Positions 44,138 through 53,313 are shown, counted from the first letter of the stretch. The stretch: DNA of 64,000 bases from Streptomyces sp. HUAS ZL42 (GCF_040782645.1 NZ_CP160403.1:2790001-2854000); one strand, 5' to 3'. Notes: a model not told the origin generated them from the letters alone. Translations and numbers: made by a program.

Positions 44138-45731
44138 GTGACCTGCCTTTCCGGTCCAGCCGGTCGTACGGCGTGAGAAAGCCCCGCGGAGCGCGATCCT
44201 GCCGCGCGGAGGGTGAGCACCATCGTGAGGCCGCCGCCGGGCGTGTCCTCCGCTTCGAGGGTGCCGCCCATCGACTCGGCGAAGCCGCGCGCGACGGCGA
44301 GGCCGAGACCGACACCGGCCCCGCGCGGGGCGTCGCCGTAGCGCTGGAAGGGTTCGAATATGCGCTCCTTGGCCTCGTCCGGGACGCCGGGGCCGCGGTC
44401 CACCACCCGCACCTCGACACGGTCCGCGATGGCGCTGCCGGCGACCAGGACGGTCTCGCCGGGCGGGCTGTACTTGACGGCGTTCTCCACCAGGTTGGCC
44501 ACCGAACGCTCCAGCAGCCCGGCGTCGACGGCGACCATCGGCAGGGACTCCGGGATGTCCAGCTCCACGCTGTCCTCGGGCACCCCGCCGAGCGCCATCG
44601 GCACCACCTCGTCGACGTCGATCTCCCGGATGATCGGCGTGATGGTCCGCCCGCCTCGTCGTGCGTGATCAGGTGGACGTCGAGGTCGGGCCCTGAGTTC
44701 CGGGCGACCGTCGCGCCGACGCCGGGCCCCAAGACGTACTGCCAGCTCTTGCGCCGCGAGACTCCCAGCACGATCTGCGTGGCGTTGACCCCGCGCGCGA
44801 AGTCCAGCAACGCGGCCGGGACGTCGTCGCCGACGACGTGGTGGAAGGTCCCGCCCAGGTCCTCCACCAGCGTGCGCTGCACGGCCAGCTCCTTCGGCGA
44901 GGCCGAGGTCAGCCCGTCGCTGCGGGCGATGTAGACGGCCAGCACCTCGCCGCCCGCGCCCTTCTCCGCCAGTCGCGCCGCGCGCCGGATCAGCGTCCGT
45001 CCCTCCGGGCCGCCGGTCAGCCCCACCACGATCCGCTCCCGGGAACCCCAGATCGCCGAGACCTCGTGCTCACTGCGGTACCGCTTCAGGTACTCGTCCA
45101 CGCGGTCGGCCACCCACAGCAGCGCCAACTCCCGCAGTGCGGTGAGGTTCCCCGGCCGGAAGTAGTTCGACAGTGCCGCGTCGACCTTGTCCGACTTGTA
45201 GATGTTGCCGTGCGCCATCCGCCGTCGCAGCGCCTCCGGCGACATGTCGACCAGCTCGATCTGGTCCGCCCGCCGGACGACCTCGTCGGGCACGGTCTCC
45301 TGCTGCCGTATGCCCGTGATCGACTCGACGACGTCACCCAGCGACTCCAGATGCTGGATGTTGACGGTGGTTATGACGTCGATCCCGGCCGCCAGCAGCT
45401 CCTGCACGTCCTGCCAGCGCTTGGTGTTGCGGGAGCCGGGGATGTTGGTGTGGGCGAGCTCGTCCACCAGCGCCACGTGCGGGCGGCGCGCCAGGACGGC
45501 GTCGACGTCCATCTCGGTGAAGGTGGTCCCCCGGTACTCCAGCTCCCTGCGCGGGGTCCGCTCGAGGCCGTGGAGCAGCACCTCGGTGCGCGGCCGGTCG
45601 TGGTGCTCCACGAAGGCGACCACACAGTCGGTCCCCCGCTCGACACGCCGGTGTGCCTCCGCCAGCATCGCGTACGTCTTGCCGACGCCCGGTGCCGCAC
45701 CGAGGTAGATCCGAAGCTTGCCGCGTGCCAT
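44134..45731 (-). pseudogene. kdpD: KdpD sensor kinase with internal deletion and frame shift
   Basis: The N-terminal KdpD domain with Walker A-like YLGAAPGVGKTYAML and the USP-like domain (ending DLDVHLITHDEAGG) are intact for about 362 codons (45731 to about 44646). The sequence then jumps, one frame over, to PIIREIDVDEVVPMALGGVP and the HATPase domain (LVENAVKYS, ERIFEPFQRYG, GVGLGLAVARG) ending at 44134. Missing are the four membrane helices, GAF domain and the HisKA dimerisation helix with the phospho-accepting His, roughly 310 residues. The N-terminal frame continues open through kdpE in a meaningless reading. Confidence 0.85.
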
Positions 45732-45918
45732 GGCCTCATTGTCTTCCGGTGACTCGTGCCTACGCAGCGTCGACCATACGGCCAACGATGCCGACAAACA
45801 GGGCGAGAGATGGCTGAGGCGACGCCTTTGACGCAACCCTGACGCCCCGAACACGATGCGCGGCCCGCCGGACCCGCACCACACGACCAGCGCGGCTCTT
45901 CGGCGCGGCTCTTCGGAG

Positions 45919-46614
45919 CTAGCGCTCGACTATCTCCCCGTCCCCCAGCTCCAGCACCCGATCGGCCAGGTCGAGCAGCGTCGCGTCGTGCGTGGCGACG
46001 AGCGCGGTGACGTGTTCGCTGCGGACGACGGCTCTCAGGAGCTCCATGACGGCGTGGCCGGTCTCCGCGTCCAGCTGGCCGGTGGGCTCGTCGGCCACCA
46101 GGAGCGAGGGGCTGTTGGCGAGGGCACGGGCGATCGCGACGCGCTGCTGCTGGCCCCCGGACAGCTCGCCGGGCCGCTGACCGGCGTGGGCGGCGAGGCC
46201 GACCAGGGACAGCAGGAGCTCGACGCGCTCCTCGCGCTCACGTGGGTCGGCGCGGCGCAGCCGCAGTGGCACTCCCACGTTCTCGGCGGCCGTGAGGATC
46301 GGGATGAGTCCGAAGGACTGGAAGACGAAGCCGATGCGGTCCCGGCGCAACGCCAGGAGACCGTCCTCACCCAGCTCCGACAGTTCGAGACCGTCGACCC
46401 GGACCCGCCCCCGGTCCGGCTCGTCCAGCCCGCCGACGATGTTGAGGAGCGTGGTCTTGCCGGACCCCGAGCGCCCTTTGAGGGCGACCAGCTCCCCGCG
46501 GGGCACCTCGAAGGAGACTCCGCGCAGGGCCTGCACGGCGGCGGCTCCATGGCCGTACGACTTGTGGACGTTCTCGACGCGCACCATGGTCTCGGTGGCC
46601 AGTCGACTGCTCAT
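45919..46614 (-). CDS. ABC transporter ATP-binding protein (MacB/LolD type), orphan
   Basis: 231 residues. Walker A GRSGSGKTTLLN, Q-loop RIGFVFQSFGLIPILTAAEN, signature LSGGQQQRVAIARAL, Walker B SLLVADEPT and the H-loop ALVATHD are all intact. The LolD/MacB subfamily usually pairs with an FtsX/MacB-type permease. No permease gene is adjacent, so the partner is elsewhere. GGGGAGG precedes the ATG. Confidence 0.9.
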   Translation of the reverse strand: MSSRLATETMVRVENVHKSYGHGAAAVQALRGVSFEVPRGELVALKGRSGSGKTTLLNIVGGLDEPDRGRVRVDGLELSELGEDGLLALRRDRIGFVFQSFGLIPILTAAENVGVPLRLRRADPREREERVELLLSLVGLAAHAGQRPGELSGGQQQRVAIARALANSPSLLVADEPTGQLDAETGHAVMELLRAVVRSEHVTALVATHDATLLDLADRVLELGDGEIVER

Positions 46615-46785
46615 GGTTCCTCCCCGTGATCCCCCGTGAACCGGCGCCAGTATCGCGACCGGGCGCGCTCCCTCAATGCATCCGATGCTTCCGATGTCTC
46701 TTCGGCCCGTGCTTCATTGCCGTCTCACTGGTTCATCGGACGAGACCCCCGCATCGGTTCACGCGCGGGCACCTGAACGCAGAAC

Positions 46786-46815
46786 GGGCCGCACCCTTGC
46801 GGGATGCGGCCCTTT
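46786..46815 (-). terminator. Hairpin after the dut-DUF3710 operon
   Basis: GGGCCGCACCC (46786-46796) pairs with GGG-A-TGCGGCCC (46801-46812, one bulged A) around TTGC. It lies 11 bases past the DUF3710 stop. Confidence 0.75.
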
Positions 46816-46825
46816 CGCGCAGGTC

Positions 46826-47590
46826 TCAGCGGACCTCGGTGATCTCCGGCCCGCGCTGCAACTGCCCCATGCCACCGGAGAAGCGCGAACCGCTCTCCTC
46901 CTGCTGGACGCCCTCGGGGACCATCTGTGCGTCGTTCGGCAGCTTCAGGACGATCGGGTCACGGGGCGCCATCGGGCCCTCGCCGCGCACCACGACCGTG
47001 TCCCGGAAGATCTGCTCGAGCAGACCGGCCGCCTGCGGCTGCACCGCACCCTGGCCCGAGATCACACCACGCAGGAACCAGCGGGGACCGTCCACACCGA
47101 CGAACCGCACGACATGGAAGCCCCCCGTGCCGTCCGGCAGCTGCACCGGCACCTGGGCCCGCAGCTCCCAGCCCAGCGGCCCCTCGACCTCGTCGACGAT
47201 GCCGCCCTGCTGGGTGATTCCGGTGGCGATCTCCTCCCGCACCTCGCCCCAGATGCCTTCGCGCTTGGGCGCGGCGAAGGCCTGCAGCTGGACGGCGCTG
47301 TCGCGCAGCACGACGGTCGCCGCGACGATCGCGTCGCCCGCGACCTCCACCCGCAGCTCCATGCCGTCGACGCCGGGCACGAAGAGCCCGCCCAGGTCCA
47401 CACGGCCCTCGCCGGGCTCGCGCACCTCCGAGCTGTCCCAGGGCCCGTCGGGCCGCGGCTCGGGCTCGAGCCTCACGCGCTCGCGCTCGCCCTCTTCCTC
47501 GTCCGCCTCAGTGTCGACACTGTCGACGACCTGCTCGGCCTCGCCGGCCGCGTCCTCGGCGGCACCCTTCTTCTTGCGACGTCCGAACAC
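46826..47590 (-). CDS. DUF3710 protein
   Basis: 254 residues. After a basic start (FGRRKKKG) and an acidic linker of about 45 residues, a conserved actinobacterial domain follows, with DLGGLFVPGVDGMELRVEVA, AFAAPKREGIWGEVREEI and FVGVDGPRWFLRGVISG. The family is genetically linked to dut throughout actinobacteria but has no known function. GTG 47590 is 1 base past the dut stop and follows GGAAGGAC. The charged N-terminus suggests a soluble protein. Confidence 0.92.
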   Translation of the reverse strand: MFGRRKKKGAAEDAAGEAEQVVDSVDTEADEEEGERERVRLEPEPRPDGPWDSSEVREPGEGRVDLGGLFVPGVDGMELRVEVAGDAIVAATVVLRDSAVQLQAFAAPKREGIWGEVREEIATGITQQGGIVDEVEGPLGWELRAQVPVQLPDGTGGFHVVRFVGVDGPRWFLRGVISGQGAVQPQAAGLLEQIFRDTVVVRGEGPMAPRDPIVLKLPNDAQMVPEGVQQEESGSRFSGGMGQLQRGPEITEVR

Positions 47591-47591
47591 G

Positions 47592-48152
47592 TCACTGTCC
47601 TTCCCGGTCGGATACGACCGAAGCGTATCTATACCCACCCGTTGCGCCGCTCTCGGCGGCCTGACCGCTTGTGCTGCTCGTCCCGGCCACCGCGGCGTGC
47701 CCGCCGGTGGACCCGAAGCCCCCCTCGGCACGCGCCGAGTCGGGAAGCTCCGCGACCTCCTGGAAGCGGACCCTCTCGACCTGCTGGACGACCAGTTGGG
47801 CAATCCGGTCGAAGCGCTCGAACCGCACGGACTCGCGCGGGTCGAGATTCACCACGATCACCTTGATCTCTCCACGGTACCCGGCATCAACCGTCCCCGG
47901 GGCATTCACGAGGGCGACACCGCACCGTGCGGCGAGCCCCGACCGGGGGTGCACGAAGGCCGCGTACCCCTCCGGGAGCGCGATGGACACCCCCGTGGGC
48001 AGCACGGCCCGCTCGCCCGGCTTCAGTTCACAGCCCTCGGTGGTCCGCAGATCGGCTCCCGCGTCACCGGGATGCGCGTACGTCGGAAGCGGTACGTCCG
48101 GGTCGACGCGGCGGATCAGAACGTCCACGGCGTCACGGCTCACGGGGGTCAC
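47592..48152 (-). CDS. dut: dUTP diphosphatase
   Basis: 186 residues. It hydrolyses dUTP to dUMP and PPi to keep uracil out of DNA and supply dTMP synthesis. All five trimeric dUTPase motifs are seen: PGDAGADL, RSGLAARCGVALVNAPGTVD, YRGEIKVIVVN, DRIAQLVVQ, and RAEGGFGSTG. About 37 residues follow motif V, rich in Ser/Thr/Gly/Ala, longer than most bacterial enzymes. GTG 48152 overlaps the stop of the thioesterase gene by 4 bp. Confidence 0.95.
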   Translation of the reverse strand: MTPVSRDAVDVLIRRVDPDVPLPTYAHPGDAGADLRTTEGCELKPGERAVLPTGVSIALPEGYAAFVHPRSGLAARCGVALVNAPGTVDAGYRGEIKVIVVNLDPRESVRFERFDRIAQLVVQQVERVRFQEVAELPDSARAEGGFGSTGGHAAVAGTSSTSGQAAESGATGGYRYASVVSDREGQ

Positions 48153-48733
48153 GGGTTCACCTCGAAGGCGCGGGCGCGCCGGACCTGGTCCGGGTCGCTC
48201 ATGGCCGCCTGGATCTCTTCCTCGCGGCCGTGGTTGACGAAGTGGTCGACATCGACCTCGATGAAGAGGGCGTCGGCGCGGACGGCGACAGGTCCTTCGG
48301 GACCGCCGATCCGCCCGGTGGCGCGGGAGTAGATCTTCCGTCCGGACACCGCGGTCACCTCGGCCTCGAGGTACAGCGCGGTGCCGACGGGCACCGGCCG
48401 CACGAAGTCCGTCTCGAGCCGACCGGTCACGGCGATCGTCCGCAGCAGCCAGTTCAGCGAGCCGAGGGTCTCGTCGAGGGCGGTCGCGAGCACCCCGCCG
48501 TGCGCGAGTCCCGGCGCGCCCTGGTGGGCCGGCTGCACGGTGAACTCGGCGGTGACGGTGACGCCTTCCCCGGCCCGCGCCTCCAGGAGCAGCCCGTGCG
48601 GCTGCTCGCCACCACACCCGAAGCACTGTTCGTAGTGGGCACCGAGGAGTTCGCCGGGCGCGGGCGCATCAGAGTGCCGCACCGGTTTCACGGCGTCGGC
48701 GGGAGGCTCAAGAGCTGCGGAAGTACCACTCAC
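48149..48733 (-). CDS. PaaI-family hotdog thioesterase
   Basis: 194 residues. The hotdog core includes HGGVLATALDETLGSLNWLL and the strand VTGRLETDFVRPVPVGTALY. Before it are two cysteines in EQCFGCGGEQPHGL, an arrangement found in a Streptomyces subgroup. It heads the operon thioesterase-dut-DUF3710. GTG 48733 is preferred to an earlier ATG (48808), which would overlap the divergent DUF3093 gene. Substrate unknown. Confidence 0.87.
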   Translation of the reverse strand: MSGTSAALEPPADAVKPVRHSDAPAPGELLGAHYEQCFGCGGEQPHGLLLEARAGEGVTVTAEFTVQPAHQGAPGLAHGGVLATALDETLGSLNWLLRTIAVTGRLETDFVRPVPVGTALYLEAEVTAVSGRKIYSRATGRIGGPEGPVAVRADALFIEVDVDHFVNHGREEEIQAAMSDPDQVRRARAFEVNP

Positions 48734-48791
48734 AGCCGCAGACCTTACCCGCGCGTCGGCATTATCCGGACACCGTGCCAAGCTTGGCTCC

Positions 48792-49256
48792 ATGCAGCTC
48801 TCCGCCACCCCCTACGAAGAACGCCTGACCGCCCCGCGCTCCTGGTGGCTGATCTCGTTCCTCGTGGGCGTTTCCATGGCCCTCATCCTGCTCCCCTTCG
48901 GCACGCTGCCGCTGCTGGCCGGCCTGGTCGGCGGCACGGCCGCCGCGGCCGTGGTGGCCAGCTCGTACGGCTCGATCCGCATCCGCGTCGTCGGCGACTC
49001 CCTGATCGCGGGCGAGGCGAAGATCCCGGTCACGGCCCTCGGCGAGGCGGAGGTGCTCGACGCGGCGGAGGCCCGCGCCTGGCGCACGTACAAGGCCGAC
49101 ACCCGCGCCTTTCTCCTCCTGCGCGCGTACATCCCGACGGCCCTGCGCGTCGAGGTCACCGACCCCGCCGACCCGACTCCTTACCTGTACCTCTCGACCC
49201 GTGACCCGGAGCGCCTCGCGGAGGCCCTCAAGGCGGCGCGGGCGACGACGGCGTAG
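48792..49256 (+). CDS. DUF3093 membrane-anchored PH-like protein
   Basis: 154 residues with two closely spaced N-terminal transmembrane helices (WWLISFLVGVSMALILLPFG and a second Ala/Val-rich one) and a C-terminal PH-like domain with RVVGDSLIAGEAKIPVTALG and the ending YLYLSTRDPERLAEALKAA. This is the DUF3093 pattern, found beside dut in actinobacteria. It is divergent from the thioesterase-dut-DUF3710 operon. Confidence 0.9.
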   Translation: MQLSATPYEERLTAPRSWWLISFLVGVSMALILLPFGTLPLLAGLVGGTAAAAVVASSYGSIRIRVVGDSLIAGEAKIPVTALGEAEVLDAAEARAWRTYKADTRAFLLLRAYIPTALRVEVTDPADPTPYLYLSTRDPERLAEALKAARATTA

Positions 49257-49353
49257 ACAGGGCTACGCACACAAGAACCCCTCGGGCACGGGTACGCAGG
49301 CGCGGCCGGGTGGCCCACGCGAAGCCGGTCATGACTCTGCGGCGAGGCCGCGC

Positions 49354-50289
49354 TCAGGGACCGAGTTCCTCGGACAGTTCCCCCAGCTTCAGCGGGTCGG
49401 CCGGTGCTTCCAGCGGGGGAAGGTCGGCCAGGGCGTCCCACGGCACCTGTATCTTCCGCAGATCCGCCCGGATGCGCGCCGCGACCTTCTTGGTGTCACG
49501 CCGGTTCATGACCGCGCCCACCGCGGCCCCCACCATGAACGGCATCAGATTCGGCAGGTCACGAACCATTCGTTTCATGATCTGCTGCCGCAGCTCGCGC
49601 TTCATCCGGCCCCCGAGGGCCGCGTCGACGGTCACGGGCTTCATCACGTCGATCCCGCGCTCACCCGACCACGAGCGGAGATAGACCGTACTGCGGTCCT
49701 TGAGATTCCCCGGCGGCCGCACGCCGTACACCTCGTGAAGCTCGGCGATCAGCTTCAGCTCGATCGTGGCAACCCCGGTGATCTCCGCGGCCAGTTCCGT
49801 CGGCATCGCGGGCGGCACGGGCAGCATCGCCGCCGCCCCGATCCCGGCTCCCACCGTCGCCGTCGCGTTCGCTGCGCCCGCCACGAGCTTGTCCGCGAGT
49901 TGTTCGGGCCCCAGCCCCGGGAACTGCCTGCGGAGCGTCTGAAGGTCCCGCACCGGCACGCGCGGGGCCATCTCGATGATCCGGTCGGCCAGGCGCGCCA
50001 GTCCCGCCCTGGCGCGGTCGCCGCCCTTGCGGACGCCCTGCTTGGCCAGGTCCCTGGCCCTGTCCCGAATCGCCACGGCCCGCCGCATGGCGGCGGGCGT
50101 GGGACCCACCAGCGGCGCCGGAAGGTCGCCCGGGTCAACCACCGGTTCGAGCGAGGCCGACCCCGTAGGGATTCCCGTACCGGGTGAGCCCCGCTCGTCG
50201 TCACGCACGCCGTGAGGGCCGTCGAACTGCCCTTTGTCCGCTCCCTGCAAGAGGAAGCGGCGCTTCCGAGGAGAGGTCGAGCCAGCCAC
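49354..50289 (-). CDS. Hypothetical protein, weakly EcsC-like
   Basis: 311 residues. The first 60 residues are disordered and charged. The middle has a glycine/alanine-rich hydrophobic stretch, VGAGIGAAAMLPVPPAMPTE, followed by helices with IELKLIAELHEVYGV; near the C-terminus is another, FMVGAAVGAVMNRRDTKKVA. This layout resembles the EcsC family, whose function is unknown; the match is by eye and weak. GTG 50289 follows GAGGACGG. It lies 13 bp downstream of DUF4193 and is probably in one unit with it. Confidence 0.65.
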   Translation of the reverse strand: MAGSTSPRKRRFLLQGADKGQFDGPHGVRDDERGSPGTGIPTGSASLEPVVDPGDLPAPLVGPTPAAMRRAVAIRDRARDLAKQGVRKGGDRARAGLARLADRIIEMAPRVPVRDLQTLRRQFPGLGPEQLADKLVAGAANATATVGAGIGAAAMLPVPPAMPTELAAEITGVATIELKLIAELHEVYGVRPPGNLKDRSTVYLRSWSGERGIDVMKPVTVDAALGGRMKRELRQQIMKRMVRDLPNLMPFMVGAAVGAVMNRRDTKKVAARIRADLRKIQVPWDALADLPPLEAPADPLKLGELSEELGP

Positions 50290-50302
50290 GGCCGACCCGT
50301 CC

Positions 50303-50599
50303 TCAGTCGCAGTCGCGGCAGATCGGCTGACCGTTCTTCTCCCGGGCCAGCTGGCTGCGGTGGTGCACCAGGAAGCAGCTCATGCAGGTGAACTCGTCCT
50401 GCTGCTTGGGCAGCACCCGGACGGCCAGCTCCTCGTTGGAGAGGTCGGCTCCGGGCAGCTCCAAGCCCTCGGCGGCCTCGAACTCGTCGACGTCGACCGC
50501 GGAGGCCGACTTGTCGTTGCGCCGGGCCTTCAGCTCTTCAAGGCTGTCCGAGTCGACGTCGTCGTCGGTCTTGCGTGGGGTGTCGTAATCGGTTGCCAT
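50303..50599 (-). CDS. DUF4193 zinc-ribbon-like protein
   Basis: 98 residues, acidic, with the DUF4193 C-terminal motif CMSCFLVHHRSQLA then CRDCD: two CxxC pairs that probably bind zinc. The family is universal in actinobacteria and of unknown function. The N-terminus starts ATDYDTPRKTDDDVDSDSLE, the family hallmark. It is preceded by a 394-bp noncoding region. Confidence 0.93.
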   Translation of the reverse strand: MATDYDTPRKTDDDVDSDSLEELKARRNDKSASAVDVDEFEAAEGLELPGADLSNEELAVRVLPKQQDEFTCMSCFLVHHRSQLAREKNGQPICRDCD

Positions 50600-50993
50600 G
50601 GTCGCTCTCCCCCTCTGGGTGTCTGCGGTGTCTCCAGCGCACGTAACGCGTGAGAGGCCGGACTTGTGCCCGACCCGAGGCGGAGATTTTGCCTCACATC
50701 AAGGTCTGTTACTCAATCGACACCCAACCGGACTCCTCAAGAGTGATCGGCTTGGATGGCGAACGGGACCGTACACGGTCCGAAGGCCGCACATCAAAGG
50801 CGTCTCACCGTGTACTTCCCGTGATCAAGACCCCCGAAAACCAGGATTTTCCCGGCTTTCCGACGCCTCGCATGATCACGGAAAGTAGATGGCCTGAAAA
50901 ACGCCCCTGTGATCGATCACACACGATGCCGCCGGGTCAGTGCCCCGGAAATTCCGCGCAAAGCGAACAACCCCGTGTGTCGGCGACATGATC
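50600..50993. other. 394-bp promoter region before DUF4193 with two palindromes
   Basis: No gene seen. It holds a 16-bp inverted repeat GGACCGT-AC-ACGGTCC (50766-50781) and a perfect 14-bp palindrome TGTGATCGATCACA (50908-50921). The stretch 50690-50920 is AT-richer than the genome. The second palindrome resembles CRP/FNR half-sites (TGTGA/TCACA) but with a 4-base rather than 6-base centre. Confidence 0.6.
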
Positions 50994-52235
50994 TCAGACG
51001 GGCAGGGTCACCCGCATCACGAGCCCACCCCCTTCTCGGGGCGTGGCCGAGATATGGCCGCCGTGCGCCCGGGCCACGGACCTGACGATGGACAGACCCA
51101 GGCCCACACCCTTGTCGCTGCCCGTGCGCTCGGTACGCAGCCGCCGGAACGGCTCGAAGAGATTGTCGATCTCGTACGCCGGCACCACCGGCCCCGTGTT
51201 CGACACGACCAGGACCGCCTGGCCGTGCTGGACATCGGTGGTGACCTCGACCCAGCCGCCCTCGGGGACGTTGTACCGCACGGCGTTCTGCACGAGGTTC
51301 AGGGCGATCCGCTCCAGCAGCACACCATTGCCCTGGACGACCGCGGGCTTCTGCTCGCCCCGGATCACCACGCCCTTCGCCTGTGCCTCCGCGTACACCT
51401 GGTCGACGGCCTGCGAGGCGACCTCCGCGAGATCCACGGGCTTGCGCTCGACGATCTGGTTCTCGCTGCGGGCCAGCAGCAGCAGACCCTCCACGAGCTG
51501 CTCGCTGCGCTCGTTCGTGGCCAGCAGCGTCTTGCCGAGCTGCTGCAGCTCCGCGGGCGCGTTGGGATCGGAGAGGTGCACCTCGAGCAAGGTGCGGTTG
51601 ATCGCGAGGGGCGTTCTCAGCTCGTGCGAGGCGTTGCCGACGAAGCGCTGCTGCGCGGTGAAGGCACGCTGGAGGCGCTCCAGCATGTCGTCGAAGGTGT
51701 CGGCCAGCTCCTTCAGCTCGTCGTCCGGGCCGTCCAGCTCGATACGGCGGGACAGGTCCGAGCCCGCCACCGAGCGCGCGGTGCGCAGGATCCGGCCGAG
51801 CGGGGACAGGACGCGGCCGGCCATGGCGTAGCCGAAGGCGAAAGCGATCACCGCGAGGCCGAGCAGGGCCAGCAGGGAGCGGCTGAGCAGGTCGTCCAGG
51901 GCGTGCTGGCGCTGGACGGCATCGCACCGCTTGAGGAACTCGTTGAACTCGCCCTGTGTGGTCGCCGTGTCCAGCTGGGGGCAGGTCGAACTGGTGATGT
52001 CGAGGTTGCTCCCGGTCACCTGGAACGACTGACCGCTTCCCTCATGGAGGGCCTGCGCGGCCAGCAGGTAGATGATCGACAGCAGCAGGATGCCCGCGAT
52101 CAGGAACATGCCGCCGTACAGCAGCGTCAGCCGTATCCGGATGGTCGGGCGCAGCCAGGGGAACGGGGCCTGTGGCCTTCTGGGGTCCCATGTGGGCTTC
52201 GGGGGCGCCTGGGGAGGCGCGGGTGTCGCGGCCAT
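50994..52235 (-). CDS. cutS: CutS sensor histidine kinase
   Basis: 413 residues. A Pro-rich cytoplasmic N-terminus (about 1-28), TM1 (RLTLLYGGMFLIAGILLLSI), an extracellular loop of about 75 residues with two cysteines (SSTCPQLD and KRCDAVQ) that could form a disulfide, TM2, HAMP, HisKA with phospho-acceptor His in NASHELRTPL, then the HATPase (NLVQNAVRYN, GVGLGLSIVRS). The two conserved cysteines support a role in extracellular redox or disulfide stress, as described for CutRS. It follows cutR by 7 bases. Confidence 0.92.
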   Translation of the reverse strand: MAATPAPPQAPPKPTWDPRRPQAPFPWLRPTIRIRLTLLYGGMFLIAGILLLSIIYLLAAQALHEGSGQSFQVTGSNLDITSSTCPQLDTATTQGEFNEFLKRCDAVQRQHALDDLLSRSLLALLGLAVIAFAFGYAMAGRVLSPLGRILRTARSVAGSDLSRRIELDGPDDELKELADTFDDMLERLQRAFTAQQRFVGNASHELRTPLAINRTLLEVHLSDPNAPAELQQLGKTLLATNERSEQLVEGLLLLARSENQIVERKPVDLAEVASQAVDQVYAEAQAKGVVIRGEQKPAVVQGNGVLLERIALNLVQNAVRYNVPEGGWVEVTTDVQHGQAVLVVSNTGPVVPAYEIDNLFEPFRRLRTERTGSDKGVGLGLSIVRSVARAHGGHISATPREGGGLVMRVTLPV

Positions 52236-52242
52236 GGTCGGG

Positions 52243-52896
52243 TCAGATCCGGTAGCCGGAGCCGGGGACGGTGACGATGACCGGAGGCTCACCCAACTTG
52301 CGGCGCAGGGTCATGACCGTCACACGCACGACATTCGTGAACGGGTCGGTGTTCTCGTCCCAGGCCTTCTCAAGAAGCTGCTCCGCGGACACGACCGCGC
52401 CCTCGCTGCGCATCAGCACCTCCAGGACGGCGAACTCCTTGGGCGCCAGCTGGACCTCCTTGCCGTCGCGGAAGACCTCGCGGCGGTTCGGGTCGAGCTT
52501 GATCCCCGCGCGCTCCAGCACGGGCGGCAGCGGCACGCTCGTACGGCGGCCCAGGGCACGCACGCGTGCCGTCAGCTCGCTGAACGCGAAAGGCTTGGGG
52601 AGATAGTCGTCGGCGCCGATCTCCAGACCCTCGACCCGGTCGCTGACGTCGCCGGACGCCGTCAGCATCAGCACGCGCGTGGGCATGCCCAGCTCGACGA
52701 TCTTGCGGCAGACGTCGTCGCCGTGCACCAGCGGGAGGTCTCGGTCGAGGACGACCACGTCGTAGTCGTTGACGCCGATGCGCTCCAGGGCGGCCGCACC
52801 GTCGTACACGACGTCGACGGCCATGGCCTCCCGGCGCAGTCCGGTGGCCACCGCATCGGCGAGCAGCTGCTCGTCCTCGACGACGAGTACGCGCAC
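52243..52896 (-). CDS. cutR: CutR response regulator
   Basis: 217 residues. The receiver has VVEDEQLLADA, phospho-acceptor Asp in VVVLDRDLPLVHGDD and Lys in DYLPKPFAFSEL; the effector is OmpR/PhoB-type (LAPKEFAVLEVLMRSEGAVV, VVRVTVMTLRRKLG). The length matches published CutR (217 residues). GTG 52896 follows AGGAAGGAC. An 11-bp-spaced direct repeat 100 bp upstream is a possible autoregulatory site. Confidence 0.93.
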   Translation of the reverse strand: MRVLVVEDEQLLADAVATGLRREAMAVDVVYDGAAALERIGVNDYDVVVLDRDLPLVHGDDVCRKIVELGMPTRVLMLTASGDVSDRVEGLEIGADDYLPKPFAFSELTARVRALGRRTSVPLPPVLERAGIKLDPNRREVFRDGKEVQLAPKEFAVLEVLMRSEGAVVSAEQLLEKAWDENTDPFTNVVRVTVMTLRRKLGEPPVIVTVPGSGYRI

Positions 52897-52995
52897 GTCG
52901 CTTGTCCTTCCTGTGTCCACCCGCGTAGCGCTCCGTGAGCGCACGTGGGCAGGGCTTGGTGAGTGTGTTGACCTCCATCCTGCCCTTTTCGGCCA

Positions 52996-53014
52996 TAAGT
53001 CGGCTGTAAGTCGG
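52996..53014. promoter_or_regulatory. Direct repeat TAAGTCGG x2 at 11-bp spacing, CutR operator candidate
   Basis: TAAGTCGG occurs at 52996-53003 and 53007-53014, one helical turn apart, within CATAAGTCGGCTGTAAGTCG. Tandem half-sites with 11-bp period are how OmpR-family dimers bind. The position, 100-118 bp upstream of cutR, suits autoregulation. It is also in the 417-bp gap (52897-53313) that separates cutR from the small divergent gene; the rest of that gap shows no gene. Confidence 0.55.
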
Positions 53015-53313
53015 GTGAGCGCCCGTGGAGGAACCGTGCGGGACGCGGGAATGCGGGATTTTCTCGCGTGGTTGAGGTTTCCGCGGAAGGGAGCGGGGGG
53101 AGGACGGCATGTACACCCCGCGATCACGCTCTGCATGTGCCGCAACACCATGCGGTACGCCGCGATCCGCTTGCCGCAGAGCGGGCGTGGGTGTCCGGCA
53201 CCGTCGCCGCCCAGCAGGGCAGCACGCTGGGCATCTACCGGAGACGTGATCGCCCCTTCCGAATGGCACACCCCCGTGCCACCGACCCACGACCCAGGAC
53301 GAGGGGGCGCAGC

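Noticed and set aside
43761..45884. 707-codon open frame as a full KdpD
   Set aside because: Only the first about 362 codons after 45731 are KdpD; the rest is out-of-frame reading through the HATPase domain and kdpE.
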